Below the pieces are notes generated by a model that was not told where the DNA came from, did not search any database, and saw only the letters and a list, made by a program, of their open reading frames with translations. 64,000 nucleotides of DNA from Ancylomarina euxina (GTDB taxonomy: Bacteria; Bacteroidota; Bacteroidia; Bacteroidales; Marinifilaceae). The stretch's first letter is position 1. The number at the start of each line of letters is the position of its first letter. The stretch covers positions 109,460 to 173,459 of the forward strand of contig NZ_QQWG01000009.1 of assembly GCF_003863355.1 (NCBI RefSeq), read 5' to 3'. Of this stretch, positions 10,582 to 18,581 are shown piece by piece. Both the position numbers and the translations under genes were made by a program.

Positions 10582-11490
10582 TTACTCAAGGATCTTCTTA
10601 TACTTATTCAGGTTTGCAGGGTCGATGTCGCTTAAAATATTGTAAGCACGCTTTTTCTCATCATTAAACGATTCAGTAAATATTTTAACCAATTCATCTG
10701 CTTTTGCATCGAAAAATATCTGAAGAATAAAAGAACCTGGTTTAGCACGATGAGCTTTCTGCAATAAGCGCAAAGACTCAGCAATCTCAGAACGCCCATC
10801 AGTCAACTTATCTGACATTTTATCTAATCCCAAACGATGATAACGATAAATACATTCTCGAACAGGACGATAGGAATTATTCAATATATTTTCGATCAAC
10901 CAATATCTATTACTCTTACTCTCAAAGGATTTCCAACCTGGATATTTTGCATTTTGCATCTTATTGACGATAGCCTCTGCTTTAGTAAAATAGGGTGTTC
11001 CCCCCTCTAAGGCAAACGAATCGTAATCGAGTCCAACAATAATATTGGCATAAAAAGCTAAAAGTGCAGTTAAACTAGTAGGAGTATTAGACTCGTTATA
11101 ATCCAAAGCCTGATACTCTGCATATTTAAAGTGAATATCGTTGTCCTTAAAATTTAGAAGAACGGTATTAAATGATGAGTTAAAAACAGGACGACGAGCC
11201 TGAATTTGCATTGTTCCCTTAAATTCATCCGAAGAAATCTGATCTGTGAGATTAATTAGAATATTGCACTCTATTTTCTCATCCTGATCGTAAACATGAT
11301 CTGTCCAACTCCTATTATTAATAAACTCATACACTGCTGTCTGCATGGTTCTAAAAACCTGCTTATTAGTCCCCTGTATTTGCTGACTCACAACCTGTAT
11401 ATTACATTGTAATTCTTGTGATTTCACATTTGCAACAGAGAGTATAACGAGAATTAGAAAAAGTAGTTTACGCATATCCGAATTTTTCAA
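10582..11490 (-). CDS. porD: Type IX secretion system protein PorD (DUF4835 family)
   Basis: This 302-residue protein has a signal peptide (cleavage after about residue 24, before QELQCNIQVV) and the DUF4835 pattern QELQCNI..V followed by NNRSWT. The family corresponds to PorD, named as a T9SS component in Porphyromonas gingivalis; its exact role is still unclear. If the second Met (MRKLLF, codon 6) is used the signal peptide is a better fit. Gene order coaBC-porD-recN matches the usual Bacteroidota arrangement. The window also encodes proteins with type A and type B sorting domains, so a functional T9SS is expected. Confidence 0.9.
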   Translation of the reverse strand: MKNSDMRKLLFLILVILSVANVKSQELQCNIQVVSQQIQGTNKQVFRTMQTAVYEFINNRSWTDHVYDQDEKIECNILINLTDQISSDEFKGTMQIQARRPVFNSSFNTVLLNFKDNDIHFKYAEYQALDYNESNTPTSLTALLAFYANIIVGLDYDSFALEGGTPYFTKAEAIVNKMQNAKYPGWKSFESKSNRYWLIENILNNSYRPVRECIYRYHRLGLDKMSDKLTDGRSEIAESLRLLQKAHRAKPGSFILQIFFDAKADELVKIFTESFNDEKKRAYNILSDIDPANLNKYKKILE

Positions 11491-11592
11491 AATTAAGACT
11501 AAAGTTAATCAAAACAAATGAGCAGTCAAGCTTAATAAACCTAACTAAAAAAACATTCAATTATTGTTTAGACATAACACATCAAATGAGTT

Positions 11593-12225
11593 CTAGAAGT
11601 TCTGATTCCGAATTAACTCATCAACAATATCTTTTGCAACCTGAGACTTTGGTTTCAACTCAAACTTTTTCACTTCACCATTCCGAGAAAAAATTGTGAT
11701 TTTATTAGTATCGTGCTGAAAACCGGCACCAGAATCATTTAATGAGTTCAGCACAATTAAGTCCAGATTCTTTTTCTCAAGCTTTATTTGTGCATTTTGC
11801 TCCTCATTATTAGTTTCAAGTGCGAAGCCTACTAAAAATTGTTTTTCAGATTTAATCTGTCCTAGCGATGCAGCAATATCTTGTGTCGGCGTTAACTCAA
11901 TCGTGTAGTTTTCCTTCTCACGTTTTACTTTAGCATCAACAGGATTAAGAGGCGTAAAATCAGCAACAGCTGCTGTCATGATAGCTCCATCACAATGCGG
12001 AAAATGCTCAACAGAAGCATCATACATTTCCTGTGCTGAGATAACATCGATTCTATGAATGTTGGGATGATTAGTTTGGCATACAGAAGGCCCAGAGATG
12101 AGAGTAACTAGAGCACCTTCTTCTGCTAGTTTTTCAGCAATTGAAAAACCCATTTTGCCTGAGGAGAAATTACCAATAAAACGAACAGGGTCGATCTTTT
12201 CGTAAGTCGGCCCTGTTGTTATCAT
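11593..12225 (-). CDS. coaB: CoaB half of CoaBC: phosphopantothenate--cysteine ligase domain
   Basis: This 210-residue ORF begins at [19 protein letters not shown], the conserved start of the CoaB domain, which joins 4'-phosphopantothenate to cysteine in coenzyme A synthesis. GNFSSGKMG, the nucleotide-binding segment, follows. In other Bacteroidota CoaB is fused behind CoaC in one chain of about 400 residues. Here it lies in the -1 frame relative to coaC and starts 14 nt after the coaC stop. Re-reading one base in the A10/G tract at the end of coaC would continue as [10 protein letters not shown] into this domain, exactly as in fused homologues. So the gene is either frameshifted in expression, separately initiated at this ATG (an AAGG lies just upstream), mutated, or carries a one-base sequence error. 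Confidence 0.85.
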   Translation of the reverse strand: MITTGPTYEKIDPVRFIGNFSSGKMGFSIAEKLAEEGALVTLISGPSVCQTNHPNIHRIDVISAQEMYDASVEHFPHCDGAIMTAAVADFTPLNPVDAKVKREKENYTIELTPTQDIAASLGQIKSEKQFLVGFALETNNEEQNAQIKLEKKNLDLIVLNSLNDSGAGFQHDTNKITIFSRNGEVKKFELKPKSQVAKDIVDELIRNQNF

Positions 12226-12239
12226 GACCTTTTTATTAA

Positions 12240-12797
12240 TTAGTCTTTTTTTTTTGAAGCAAAGAATTCCTTGAGCTTCTCAACAATTATTTCAGGTTCT
12301 TCCATTCGACCTTTGCCATATAAACCACTAGCAAGCTCACCGCTTGAAGGCTCAATAAAGCTATCGCCATATGATTTTAAGATATCCATATTACGAAGTG
12401 TCGCAGGATGCTTAAACATATCCAAGTCCATAGCTGGGGAGTGAATCACAGGGCATTTAGCCGACAAATAGGTTGTCAACAAAAGGTTATCACAAATACC
12501 ATGAGCCATTTTAGCCATAGTATTGGCTGTAGTTGGTGCAACTAAAAGAACATCTGCCCACAAACCCAAATCAACATGGCTATTCCATTCACCATCATCG
12601 TGCTTAAAAAAGTCACTTAATACCGTATTTTTCGAAAGTGTAGCCATTGTTACCGGAGAAATAAACTCCTTGGCATATGGTGTCATTAACACCTTTACTT
12701 CAGCGCCTTCTTTTACAAGTAAGCGCACCAAAGTTGCAGCCTTGTATGCAGCGATACTTGCTGTAACTCCAAGTATAATCTTCTTATCTTTTAACAT
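12240..12797 (-). CDS. coaC: CoaC half of CoaBC: phosphopantothenoylcysteine decarboxylase domain
   Basis: This 185-residue flavoprotein domain decarboxylates 4'-phosphopantothenoylcysteine. The start KIILGVTASIAAYKA binds FMN, His74 is the likely catalytic histidine, PAMDLDM (121-127) is the family motif, and SGELASGLYGKGRM near 150 is the substrate-clamp region. The ORF ends KEFFASKKKD-stop because an A10 run (T's at 12246-12255 on plus) places the following CoaB domain in another frame. CoaC itself is complete. A terminator-like hairpin lies between rpoZ and this gene, so coaC may have its own promoter or depend on read-through. Confidence 0.9.
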   Translation of the reverse strand: MLKDKKIILGVTASIAAYKAATLVRLLVKEGAEVKVLMTPYAKEFISPVTMATLSKNTVLSDFFKHDDGEWNSHVDLGLWADVLLVAPTTANTMAKMAHGICDNLLLTTYLSAKCPVIHSPAMDLDMFKHPATLRNMDILKSYGDSFIEPSSGELASGLYGKGRMEEPEIIVEKLKEFFASKKKD

Positions 12798-12809
12798 AAG
12801 CCGTAAAAC

Positions 12810-12838
12810 TAAAAAAGTTCCCTGTTTCGAGGGAACTT
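12810..12838 (-). terminator. Hairpin with T run between rpoZ and coaC
   Basis: On the minus strand AAGTTCCCT-cgaaac-AGGGAACTT followed by six Ts looks like an intrinsic terminator. It sits between rpoZ and coaC, so it would split the cluster or act as an attenuator. Confidence 0.7.
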
Positions 12839-12856
12839 AAATATTAAAGCAAAATT

Positions 12857-13192
12857 TTACTTATCCGTATTGTTTTCTTTAGCAGGATTTCTGTAATAAA
12901 CGTCACCATTAATGAATTCTTCAACCGCTATTAAAGTCGGTTTTGGTAAGCGCTCATAATATTTCGAAATCTCGATCTGCTCGCGATTTTCGAAAACTTC
13001 CTCTAAATTATCAGTAAAAGATGCGAATTCTTGAAGTTTCTTATTCAGTTCTGTTTTAAGCTCTACAGCAATCTGATTGGAACGCTTTGCCATAATCATC
13101 ACTGATTCGTAAGCATTTCCTACTTCCCTGCTCAACTCTGTAACGTTACGTGTAATAGTTGAACCTGCTGCATTCGTTTTTTTGTAATCCAT
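12857..13192 (-). CDS. rpoZ: DNA-directed RNA polymerase omega subunit (Rpb6-like)
   Basis: This 111-residue protein belongs to the divergent Bacteroidota omega/Rpb6-like family, which supports RNA polymerase assembly. The helical core NVTELSREVGNAYESVMIMA near residue 16 and RSNQIAVELKTEL match that family, and the C-terminal part contains PTLIAVEEFINGDVYYR. It lies between bamD and coaBC, the usual Bacteroidota position. Only 86 bp separate it from bamD, so the two are probably co-transcribed. Similarity to classical enterobacterial RpoZ is weak; the assignment leans on context and remembered family pattern. Confidence 0.85.
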   Translation of the reverse strand: MDYKKTNAAGSTITRNVTELSREVGNAYESVMIMAKRSNQIAVELKTELNKKLQEFASFTDNLEEVFENREQIEISKYYERLPKPTLIAVEEFINGDVYYRNPAKENNTDK

Positions 13193-13278
13193 ACTGTCAA
13201 AGAATTATTATCTATTGGTTTATTTTTAGTTCAGCTTGCAAAAATACAATTTTTTAAGAGTTTTCCTCTAATTTATAA

Positions 13279-14091
13279 CTAATTATCTTCTTTTGCAGAT
13301 TTATCTTTTCCAAAATAGGCTTCAATCTCCTTGATCATACGCTCAGTATCCTTCTGAAACTTACTTTTTGGAAACTCATCGACAAAAGCAAAGTATTCTT
13401 CTTTAGCCAAATTGAAACGCTCATTTTGCTTTTCGTCAATCGACTTTATTGCATATTGGTAGCGAGAATCTAAAAGCATAAACATGAGTTCCTCACGATA
13501 AGAAGAACCTGGATAATCTTTAATTGCATTTTCTAACGCGATTATAGCTGAAGGATAGTGCTCTCTATCGAAATAGTTACGAGCACTTAAATATGATTTA
13601 TAAACCAATTTATCTTGTAATTCATCAATCAATTTATTCCCTTCCTCAATTCGAGTTGAGTTTGGATAACGATTAATATACAATTGCAAGGCATCGATAG
13701 CATCTTTTGTTGAAGTTTGATCCAATCGAGGTTTTGGTGATTCTTTATAATAACAATAAGCACTCATATACAAACACTCTTCAGCATATGGACTATCCGG
13801 GAAACTCTTAATGAAATTACGGAAATAGTATCCTCCAGTGATAAAGTCACTCATTCCATAGTTACAGTAAGCCATATAGTAACTCACGGTTTCCGCTTTA
13901 CTTGTGCCCCTAAATACAGGTATCAACTCTTCGAAAAGCGTAGCTGCTTTTACATATTGTTCTTCATTATAATATATAATGGCTTTCTTGTATTTAAGAG
14001 TAGTATCATTACTCTTTAGAAGTTTTTGATATTCGCTACATCCAGCTAAAAGCGTAGAAAGAAGCACAATCAACAAAAGGATTTTTCTCAT
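13279..14091 (-). CDS. bamD: Outer membrane protein assembly factor BamD
   Basis: BamD is an outer membrane lipoprotein of the BAM complex that folds beta-barrels. I place the start at ATG 14089-14091, giving 270 residues. This yields a clean lipoprotein signal (MRKILLLIVLLSTLLAGC, Cys18). The longer frame starting at 14154 would overlap the promoter box at 14123-14130. TPR-like helices follow: a YYNEEQYVKAATLFEELIP repeat near residue 40, then FPDSPYAEECLYMSAYCYY and YPNSTRIEEG. It is the first gene of the bamD-rpoZ-coaBC-porD-recN cluster. Length and repeat pattern fit Bacteroidota BamD. Confidence 0.93.
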   Translation of the reverse strand: MRKILLLIVLLSTLLAGCSEYQKLLKSNDTTLKYKKAIIYYNEEQYVKAATLFEELIPVFRGTSKAETVSYYMAYCNYGMSDFITGGYYFRNFIKSFPDSPYAEECLYMSAYCYYKESPKPRLDQTSTKDAIDALQLYINRYPNSTRIEEGNKLIDELQDKLVYKSYLSARNYFDREHYPSAIIALENAIKDYPGSSYREELMFMLLDSRYQYAIKSIDEKQNERFNLAKEEYFAFVDEFPKSKFQKDTERMIKEIEAYFGKDKSAKEDN

Positions 14092-14122
14092 AGGTATATG
14101 GACTCTACTATTTTGTATCATG

Positions 14123-14130
14123 CAAAGATA
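14123..14130 (-). promoter_or_regulatory. Promoter -7 box for the bamD cluster
   Basis: Minus-strand TATCTTTG is an exact -7 match, 31 bp upstream of the chosen bamD ATG. Its position rules against the longer reading frame start at 14154. Confidence 0.65.
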
Positions 14131-14348
14131 GAATTTTCCGCCAATTTTGAACATTTCACACTATCATATTGTTGCAATTATATTTTTTTAACAAGGTTAT
14201 CAAGCAGATAGATACCTACAATATTTTTTCAATGGTTTAAACCAATACTTGTTCTGTAACACAATAAGTAAAGAAGGCTATAAACATAGTGTTCTCAGCG
14301 TCATATCATTTATTATTAAATAGAGAGTAAAATCTACTGTATCTATCG
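14131..14348. other. Divergent intergenic region between bamD and the oxoamine synthase gene
   Basis: This AT-rich region holds the upstream sides of two divergent promoters. I see no other feature in it. Confidence 0.5.
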
Positions 14349-14379
14349 CTTGATATATTTTTATAAAATGTTACTTTTG
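14349..14379 (+). promoter_or_regulatory. Promoter of the alpha-oxoamine synthase gene
   Basis: cTTG (14349-14352) is followed after 19 bp by TACTTTTG (14372-14379), a near-consensus Bacteroidota promoter. The start codon is about 88 bp downstream. Confidence 0.7.
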
Positions 14380-14467
14380 CACAGTTATGAATCCATTTCG
14401 AGAAATTTTCCGTTCTGAATTCCATAACTCCATTCAGAATATTTGAAAACTCAAAAAAACATATAAC

Positions 14468-15718
14468 GTGGATATTTTTGACAAAGTTAACAACCAAAAA
14501 GGGAATATTGGACAATACGCAAAGCAAGCTCATGGCTACTTCGCATTCCCAAAACTAGAAGGCGAAATTAACTCTAGAATGACATTTAGAGGGAAAGAAG
14601 TTTTAACATGGAGTTTGAATAACTACATTGGACTAGCAAATCACCCAGAAGTAAGAAAAGCCGATGCTGAATCAGCTGAAAAATGGGGACTAGCCTATCC
14701 AATGGGAGCTCGTATGATGTCTGGGCAAACTAGTCGTCACGAAGAATTAGAAGCTCAGCTTGCTGATTTTGTTGGTAAACCAGATGCTTTCCTTTTGAAC
14801 TTTGGTTACCAAGGTATGCTTTCAATCATCGACGCTTTAGTTAATCGTCATGATGTTATCGTTTATGACTCAGAGTCACATGCATGTATCATGGATGGTT
14901 TAAGACTTCACCAAGGGAAACGTTTCGTTTACCCTCATAACGATATGGAAAACCTTCACAAGCAGCTTGAGCGTGCTACTAAGTGGGCTGAAAACACAGG
15001 TGGTGGTATCTTAGTTATCACTGAAGGTGTGTTCGGTATGGCTGGCGATCTAGGTAAATTGGACGAGATTGTTGCAATGAAGGAAGAATTCAACTTCCGT
15101 TTATTAGTTGACGATGCTCATGGTTTCGGTGTAATGGGTCCTACAGGTGCTGGTGCTCCTGAGCATTTCGGTGTTCAAGATGGTGTCGATGTTCTTTTCG
15201 GTACTTTCGCTAAAGCTATGGCTGGAATTGGTGCATTCGTTGCTTGTGATGAAGATGTTTGTGGCTACTTACGCTACAACATGCGTTCACAAACTTTTGC
15301 GAAGTCACTTCCTATGCCAATCGTTGAAGGATCTATCAAACGTTTAGAGTTACTTAGAACTAAACCAGAGCTTCGTGAGCAACTGTTCACCATTTCAAAT
15401 GCTCTTCAAAAAGGTTTAACTGAAGCTGGTTTGGAAATTGGATGTACTCAATCTCCAGTTACTCCAGTTTATCTTTCTGGTAGCGTTGCTGAAGGTACTC
15501 AGGTAACTATGGATCTTAGAGAAAATTATAATATTTTCTGTTCTATCGTTGTGTATCCTGTAATTCCTAAAGGACAATTACTACTTCGTTTGATCCCGAC
15601 AGCAACTCATACTCTTGAAGATGTTGAGTACACTGTTAACGCATTTAAAGATGTCGCTACAAAATTGAAAGAAGGAAAATATAGCAACGAAAAATTTGCT
15701 GATATCTTCAAGCAATAA
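14468..15718 (+). CDS. PLP-dependent alpha-oxoamine synthase (serine palmitoyltransferase / cysteate acyltransferase type)
   Basis: The family condenses an amino acid with an acyl thioester and releases CO2. Here the likely outcome is the base of sphingolipids (from serine) or sulfonolipids (from cysteate), both Bacteroidota membrane lipids. PLP residues are visible: SHAC with His138 stacking on the ring, DDAHG (Asp215, His218), and Lys249 in GTFAKAMAG forming the internal aldimine. The start codon is GTG at 14468; there is no in-frame ATG nearby and homologues start at the same M-D-I/L-F. It has its own promoter and terminator. Substrate choice cannot be decided by eye; 2-amino-3-ketobutyrate CoA ligase is a further, less likely option. 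Confidence 0.85.
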   Translation: MDIFDKVNNQKGNIGQYAKQAHGYFAFPKLEGEINSRMTFRGKEVLTWSLNNYIGLANHPEVRKADAESAEKWGLAYPMGARMMSGQTSRHEELEAQLADFVGKPDAFLLNFGYQGMLSIIDALVNRHDVIVYDSESHACIMDGLRLHQGKRFVYPHNDMENLHKQLERATKWAENTGGGILVITEGVFGMAGDLGKLDEIVAMKEEFNFRLLVDDAHGFGVMGPTGAGAPEHFGVQDGVDVLFGTFAKAMAGIGAFVACDEDVCGYLRYNMRSQTFAKSLPMPIVEGSIKRLELLRTKPELREQLFTISNALQKGLTEAGLEIGCTQSPVTPVYLSGSVAEGTQVTMDLRENYNIFCSIVVYPVIPKGQLLLRLIPTATHTLEDVEYTVNAFKDVATKLKEGKYSNEKFADIFKQ

Positions 15719-15735
15719 GCACACCATTGATATAA

Positions 15736-15769
15736 GTAAAAGCGATACCATCAGGTATCGCTTTTTTTT
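15736..15769 (+). terminator. Intrinsic terminator after the oxoamine synthase gene
   Basis: AAAGCGATACC-atca-GGTATCGCTTT followed by a T run, 19 bp past the stop codon. Confidence 0.9.
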
Positions 15770-15875
15770 GTTTAAAACTCATCTTCCTATAAAATTTAGG
15801 CAAAAAAAATAGGATCAATTCCGAAGAAACAATCCTAATATTTTTATACGCATTAAATTCTAAATGAATTTTCTG

Positions 15876-15948
15876 AGCGAGAAACGAGACTCGAACTCGC
15901 GACCCCAACCTTGGCAAGGTTGTGCTCTACCAACTGAGCTATTCTCGC
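15876..15948 (-). tRNA. tRNA-Gly(GCC), copy 4 of the array
   Basis: The cloverleaf has acceptor stem GCGAGAA/TTCTCGC, anticodon loop TTGCCAA (GCC) and a GTTCGAGTC T-arm. There is no encoded CCA. It is the last of four identical genes in transcription order. Confidence 0.97.
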
Positions 15949-15989
15949 AATTTCTTTTTTTTATTTAATCAGAAAAGAAAAACTGACCG

Positions 15990-16062
15990 AGCGAGAAACG
16001 AGACTCGAACTCGCGACCCCAACCTTGGCAAGGTTGTGCTCTACCAACTGAGCTATTCTCGC
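15990..16062 (-). tRNA. tRNA-Gly(GCC), copy 3 of the array
   Basis: Its sequence is identical to the neighbouring copies: acceptor GCGAGAA/TTCTCGC, anticodon GCC. Confidence 0.97.
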
Positions 16063-16104
16063 ATTTCTTTTTTTTAATTTAATCAGAAAAGAAAAACTGA
16101 TTTG

Positions 16105-16177
16105 AGCGAGAAACGAGACTCGAACTCGCGACCCCAACCTTGGCAAGGTTGTGCTCTACCAACTGAGCTATTCTCGC
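16105..16177 (-). tRNA. tRNA-Gly(GCC), copy 2 of the array
   Basis: Its sequence is identical to the neighbouring copies: acceptor GCGAGAA/TTCTCGC, anticodon GCC. Confidence 0.97.
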
Positions 16178-16220
16178 ATTTCTTTTTTTTTAATTTAATC
16201 AGAAAAGAAAAACTGATTTG

Positions 16221-16293
16221 AGCGAGAAACGAGACTCGAACTCGCGACCCCAACCTTGGCAAGGTTGTGCTCTACCAACTGAGCTATTCTCGC
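16221..16293 (-). tRNA. tRNA-Gly(GCC), copy 1 of the array (promoter-proximal)
   Basis: Its sequence is identical to the other copies, with anticodon GCC. It starts about 75 bp after the predicted transcription start of the array. Confidence 0.97.
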
Positions 16294-16374
16294 ATTTTAT
16301 GCTTTATTCTCAATTGTTATTGAGAAACTTGAATCAAGAATAATCTTAGAGTCTTATCCTTGTCAATTGCGATG

Positions 16375-16405
16375 CAAATATAGGCATTCTCAGCGTTTCA
16401 GCAAG
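16375..16405 (-). promoter_or_regulatory. Promoter of the tRNA-Gly array
   Basis: Minus-strand cTTG (16402-16405) - 19 bp - TATATTTG (16375-16382). The same layout precedes the tRNA-Tyr cluster at 63184-63214. Confidence 0.8.
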
Positions 16406-16430
16406 TTTTTAAATCGAAAAATGACAATAA

Positions 16431-16460
16431 AAAAACACCTCTGAAATTCAGAGGTGTTTT
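16431..16460 (-). terminator. Terminator of the methylmalonyl-CoA decarboxylase operon
   Basis: AACACCTCTGA-aat-TCAGAGGTGTT, an 11-bp perfect stem flanked by A/T runs, lies 33 bp past the beta-subunit stop. Confidence 0.88.
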
Positions 16461-16491
16461 TGAATATATCTATCAAAATGTAGAACAAGTC

Positions 16492-18132
16492 TTACATTAA
16501 GAAACTCAATAAGATACCTGCAGCTACGGCTGAACCAATTACACCAGAAACGTTTGGTGCCATTGCATGCATCAACAAGTGATTTGTAGGGTCATTCTCT
16601 AATCCCATAACTTGTACTACACGAGCACTATCAGGAACAGCTGAAACTCCAGCGGCACCAATCATAGGATTAATAGGTCGATCTTTTGGAGAAACCAAAT
16701 TCATAACCTTACCAAAGATAACTCCACCTGCTGTTGCAACTATAAAGGAAGCAGCTCCAAGTCCGAAGATTAACATTGAATCCTTTGTCAAAAAGACATC
16801 TGCTTGAGTTGAAGCTCCCACAGATATACCTAAAAGAATAGTAATAATGTTAATTAATGCATTACTAGCCGTTTCAGCCAATCGACCTGTTACTGTTGAT
16901 TCTTTCAGTAAATTACCAAAGAATAACATACCCAACAAAGGTACAGATGTAGGCGAAATATATGCTGTTAACAATAATGCAATAATCGGGAACATGATTT
17001 TTTCAAGACGAGATACCGCACGAGGAGGCTTCATCTTAATTGATCGCTCTTTCTTAGTGGTCAACAAGTTAATGATTGGAGGCTGAATCACAGGAACCAA
17101 AGCCATATATGAATAAGCCGCAATCGCAATAGGACCGATCAGATTCTTAACCGTAACCCCATTAGCCATAACGTTCACACCATTAGCCAATTTAGACGAT
17201 AGGAAAATAGCCGTAGGGCCATCAGCACCACCAATGATTCCAATTGCACCAGCTTCTGGTGGAGCAAAACCCAACCAAAGTGCACCAAGAAAAGTAACGA
17301 AGATACCTATCTGAGCTGCTGCTCCTAAAATCATCAATCGAGGATTCGAAATCAAAGATGAGAAGTCAGTCATTGCTCCAATCCCTAAGAAAATCAAAGG
17401 AGGATACCAACCTTGTAATACACCAGAATACAGATAACTCATTACCGATCCAGGCTCATAAATACCTAGCTTTAGGTTGAAATCAACCGCCTGAAACATT
17501 GGGATATTACCAATTAAAATACCTGTTCCGATAGGAATAAGCAATAGAGGCTCGTAATCGTATTTAATAGCTAGAAAAATAAAGAAGATACCAATAAGCA
17601 TCATCAATAGGTGACCTGGAGTTACATTAGAAAATCCTGTAAATTCCCAAAAATTTCTCAAACCAACAACCGCACTCGATTCGTGACTGCAATCGTAGTC
17701 GCTATTGTTTCCAAATTTAATAACATCGTTAGAAATAGTTCCTACACGAGTACCTAAATCCAATATTTCAGAAGTTACCCAATATGATCCAGATCCTGAA
17801 TTCGGATTGGTATTCTTACTTAATCGTTCTACATTCTTTGGATTAAAGGTCAAGATTACATTATTCCCCTCAACAGTCCAATGTCCTGTAAAACGTTGCT
17901 TGATTGAATCCATTGAAAAGGCTTTATTCTCTTCTTTAAATTCAAAAATCTTATACCTTTTAACCGTCTTATCCGATAAACCCAGAGCATTAGGAATATA
18001 ACCATCTTGATGATTAATCCATTTCCCCTCGGTTAATTGTTTTTCAATAGCCCCAGTATTTTGAGCCAGGGATGAAAAACACATCCCTAACATCAAAACA
18101 AGTGAGAATATCATTTTATAGAGATTTCTCAT
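16492..18132 (-). CDS. mmdB: Sodium-translocating decarboxylase beta subunit with an extra N-terminal domain
   Basis: The beta subunit is the membrane carboxybiotin decarboxylase that pumps sodium out. The C-terminal part, from about residue 170, has the multi-helix OadB fold. It includes the GGADGPTAIF motif, whose Asp is essential in characterised homologues, and the GAAGVSAVPDSARV segment near the end. The oddity is residues 1-165: a signal peptide (MRNLYKMIFSLVLMLGMCFS) and about 130 polar residues (GKWINHQDGY..., GHWTVEGNNVILTF) that resemble a lipocalin-like beta domain. Such subunits are usually about 380-430 residues; this one is 546. The extra domain would face the periplasm. It is the last gene of the operon. 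Oxaloacetate decarboxylase is an alternative, but the adjacent epimerase favours methylmalonyl-CoA. Confidence 0.9.
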   Translation of the reverse strand: MRNLYKMIFSLVLMLGMCFSSLAQNTGAIEKQLTEGKWINHQDGYIPNALGLSDKTVKRYKIFEFKEENKAFSMDSIKQRFTGHWTVEGNNVILTFNPKNVERLSKNTNPNSGSGSYWVTSEILDLGTRVGTISNDVIKFGNNSDYDCSHESSAVVGLRNFWEFTGFSNVTPGHLLMMLIGIFFIFLAIKYDYEPLLLIPIGTGILIGNIPMFQAVDFNLKLGIYEPGSVMSYLYSGVLQGWYPPLIFLGIGAMTDFSSLISNPRLMILGAAAQIGIFVTFLGALWLGFAPPEAGAIGIIGGADGPTAIFLSSKLANGVNVMANGVTVKNLIGPIAIAAYSYMALVPVIQPPIINLLTTKKERSIKMKPPRAVSRLEKIMFPIIALLLTAYISPTSVPLLGMLFFGNLLKESTVTGRLAETASNALINIITILLGISVGASTQADVFLTKDSMLIFGLGAASFIVATAGGVIFGKVMNLVSPKDRPINPMIGAAGVSAVPDSARVVQVMGLENDPTNHLLMHAMAPNVSGVIGSAVAAGILLSFLM

Positions 18133-18157
18133 TACGTTAAATTTGACTTAAATTGAT

Positions 18158-18577
18158 TTACGCTAACTCAATAAGTACATCATCCTGAAGGACACTATCA
18201 CCTACATTTACCTTAATAGTTTTAACAGTACCTGCTTTTTCAGCTAATACGTTATTTTCCATTTTCATGGCTTCCATTACAAGTAGAGTATCACCAACAT
18301 TAATTGCGTCGCCAACAGCAACACCAATTTTGATGATGGTTCCAGGAAGTGGCGCCTTAACACTCACAGCACCAGCTGACTTCTTAATCTGACCCTCACC
18401 TGGTTTATTAATAACAGGCTTACGAATCAATTGAGGAGTTTTGCTTACTTTCTCTTTAGCTTCGATCTCAACATCGTAAACAGTACCGTTTACTTCAACT
18501 TGAGCGTTTGCACCTTCGATCTCTTTGATATCAACATCGAATTCTTGTCCGCGTATTGTAAATTTGAACTTTTTCAT
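18158..18577 (-). CDS. mmdC: Biotin carboxyl carrier subunit of the decarboxylase
   Basis: This 139-residue biotin protein shuttles the carboxyl group from the carboxyltransferase to the membrane beta subunit. EAMKMENNV holds the biotinylated Lys105. A linker rich in Pro/Lys/Ala (about 45-75) precedes the biotinyl domain (about 72-139), and the N-terminal part (1-40) is a small beta domain typical of Bacteroidota carriers. It starts 4 bp after the stop of the OadG-like gene, so translation is tightly linked, and lies 25 bp before the beta subunit. Family and context agree. Confidence 0.95.
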   Translation of the reverse strand: MKKFKFTIRGQEFDVDIKEIEGANAQVEVNGTVYDVEIEAKEKVSKTPQLIRKPVINKPGEGQIKKSAGAVSVKAPLPGTIIKIGVAVGDAINVGDTLLVMEAMKMENNVLAEKAGTVKTIKVNVGDSVLQDDVLIELA

Positions 18578-18581
18578 CGTC

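Larger units (their letters stand above)
15949..16220 (-). repeat. Tandem repeat spacers of the tRNA-Gly array
   Basis: The tRNA genes recur with a period of 114-116 bp, and the spacers of about 41-43 bp are nearly identical. Each spacer holds AATCAG...CTGATT, able to form a short hairpin with a T-rich loop. The promoter-distal spacer has diverged at one arm (CTGACC). This indicates recent unit duplication. Confidence 0.85.

Noticed and set aside
15708..16146. Open frames on the minus strand across the tRNA-Gly array (starting MPRLGSRVRVSF)
   Set aside because: They are translations of the tRNA genes themselves; the repeated N-terminus is the tRNA body read in frame.
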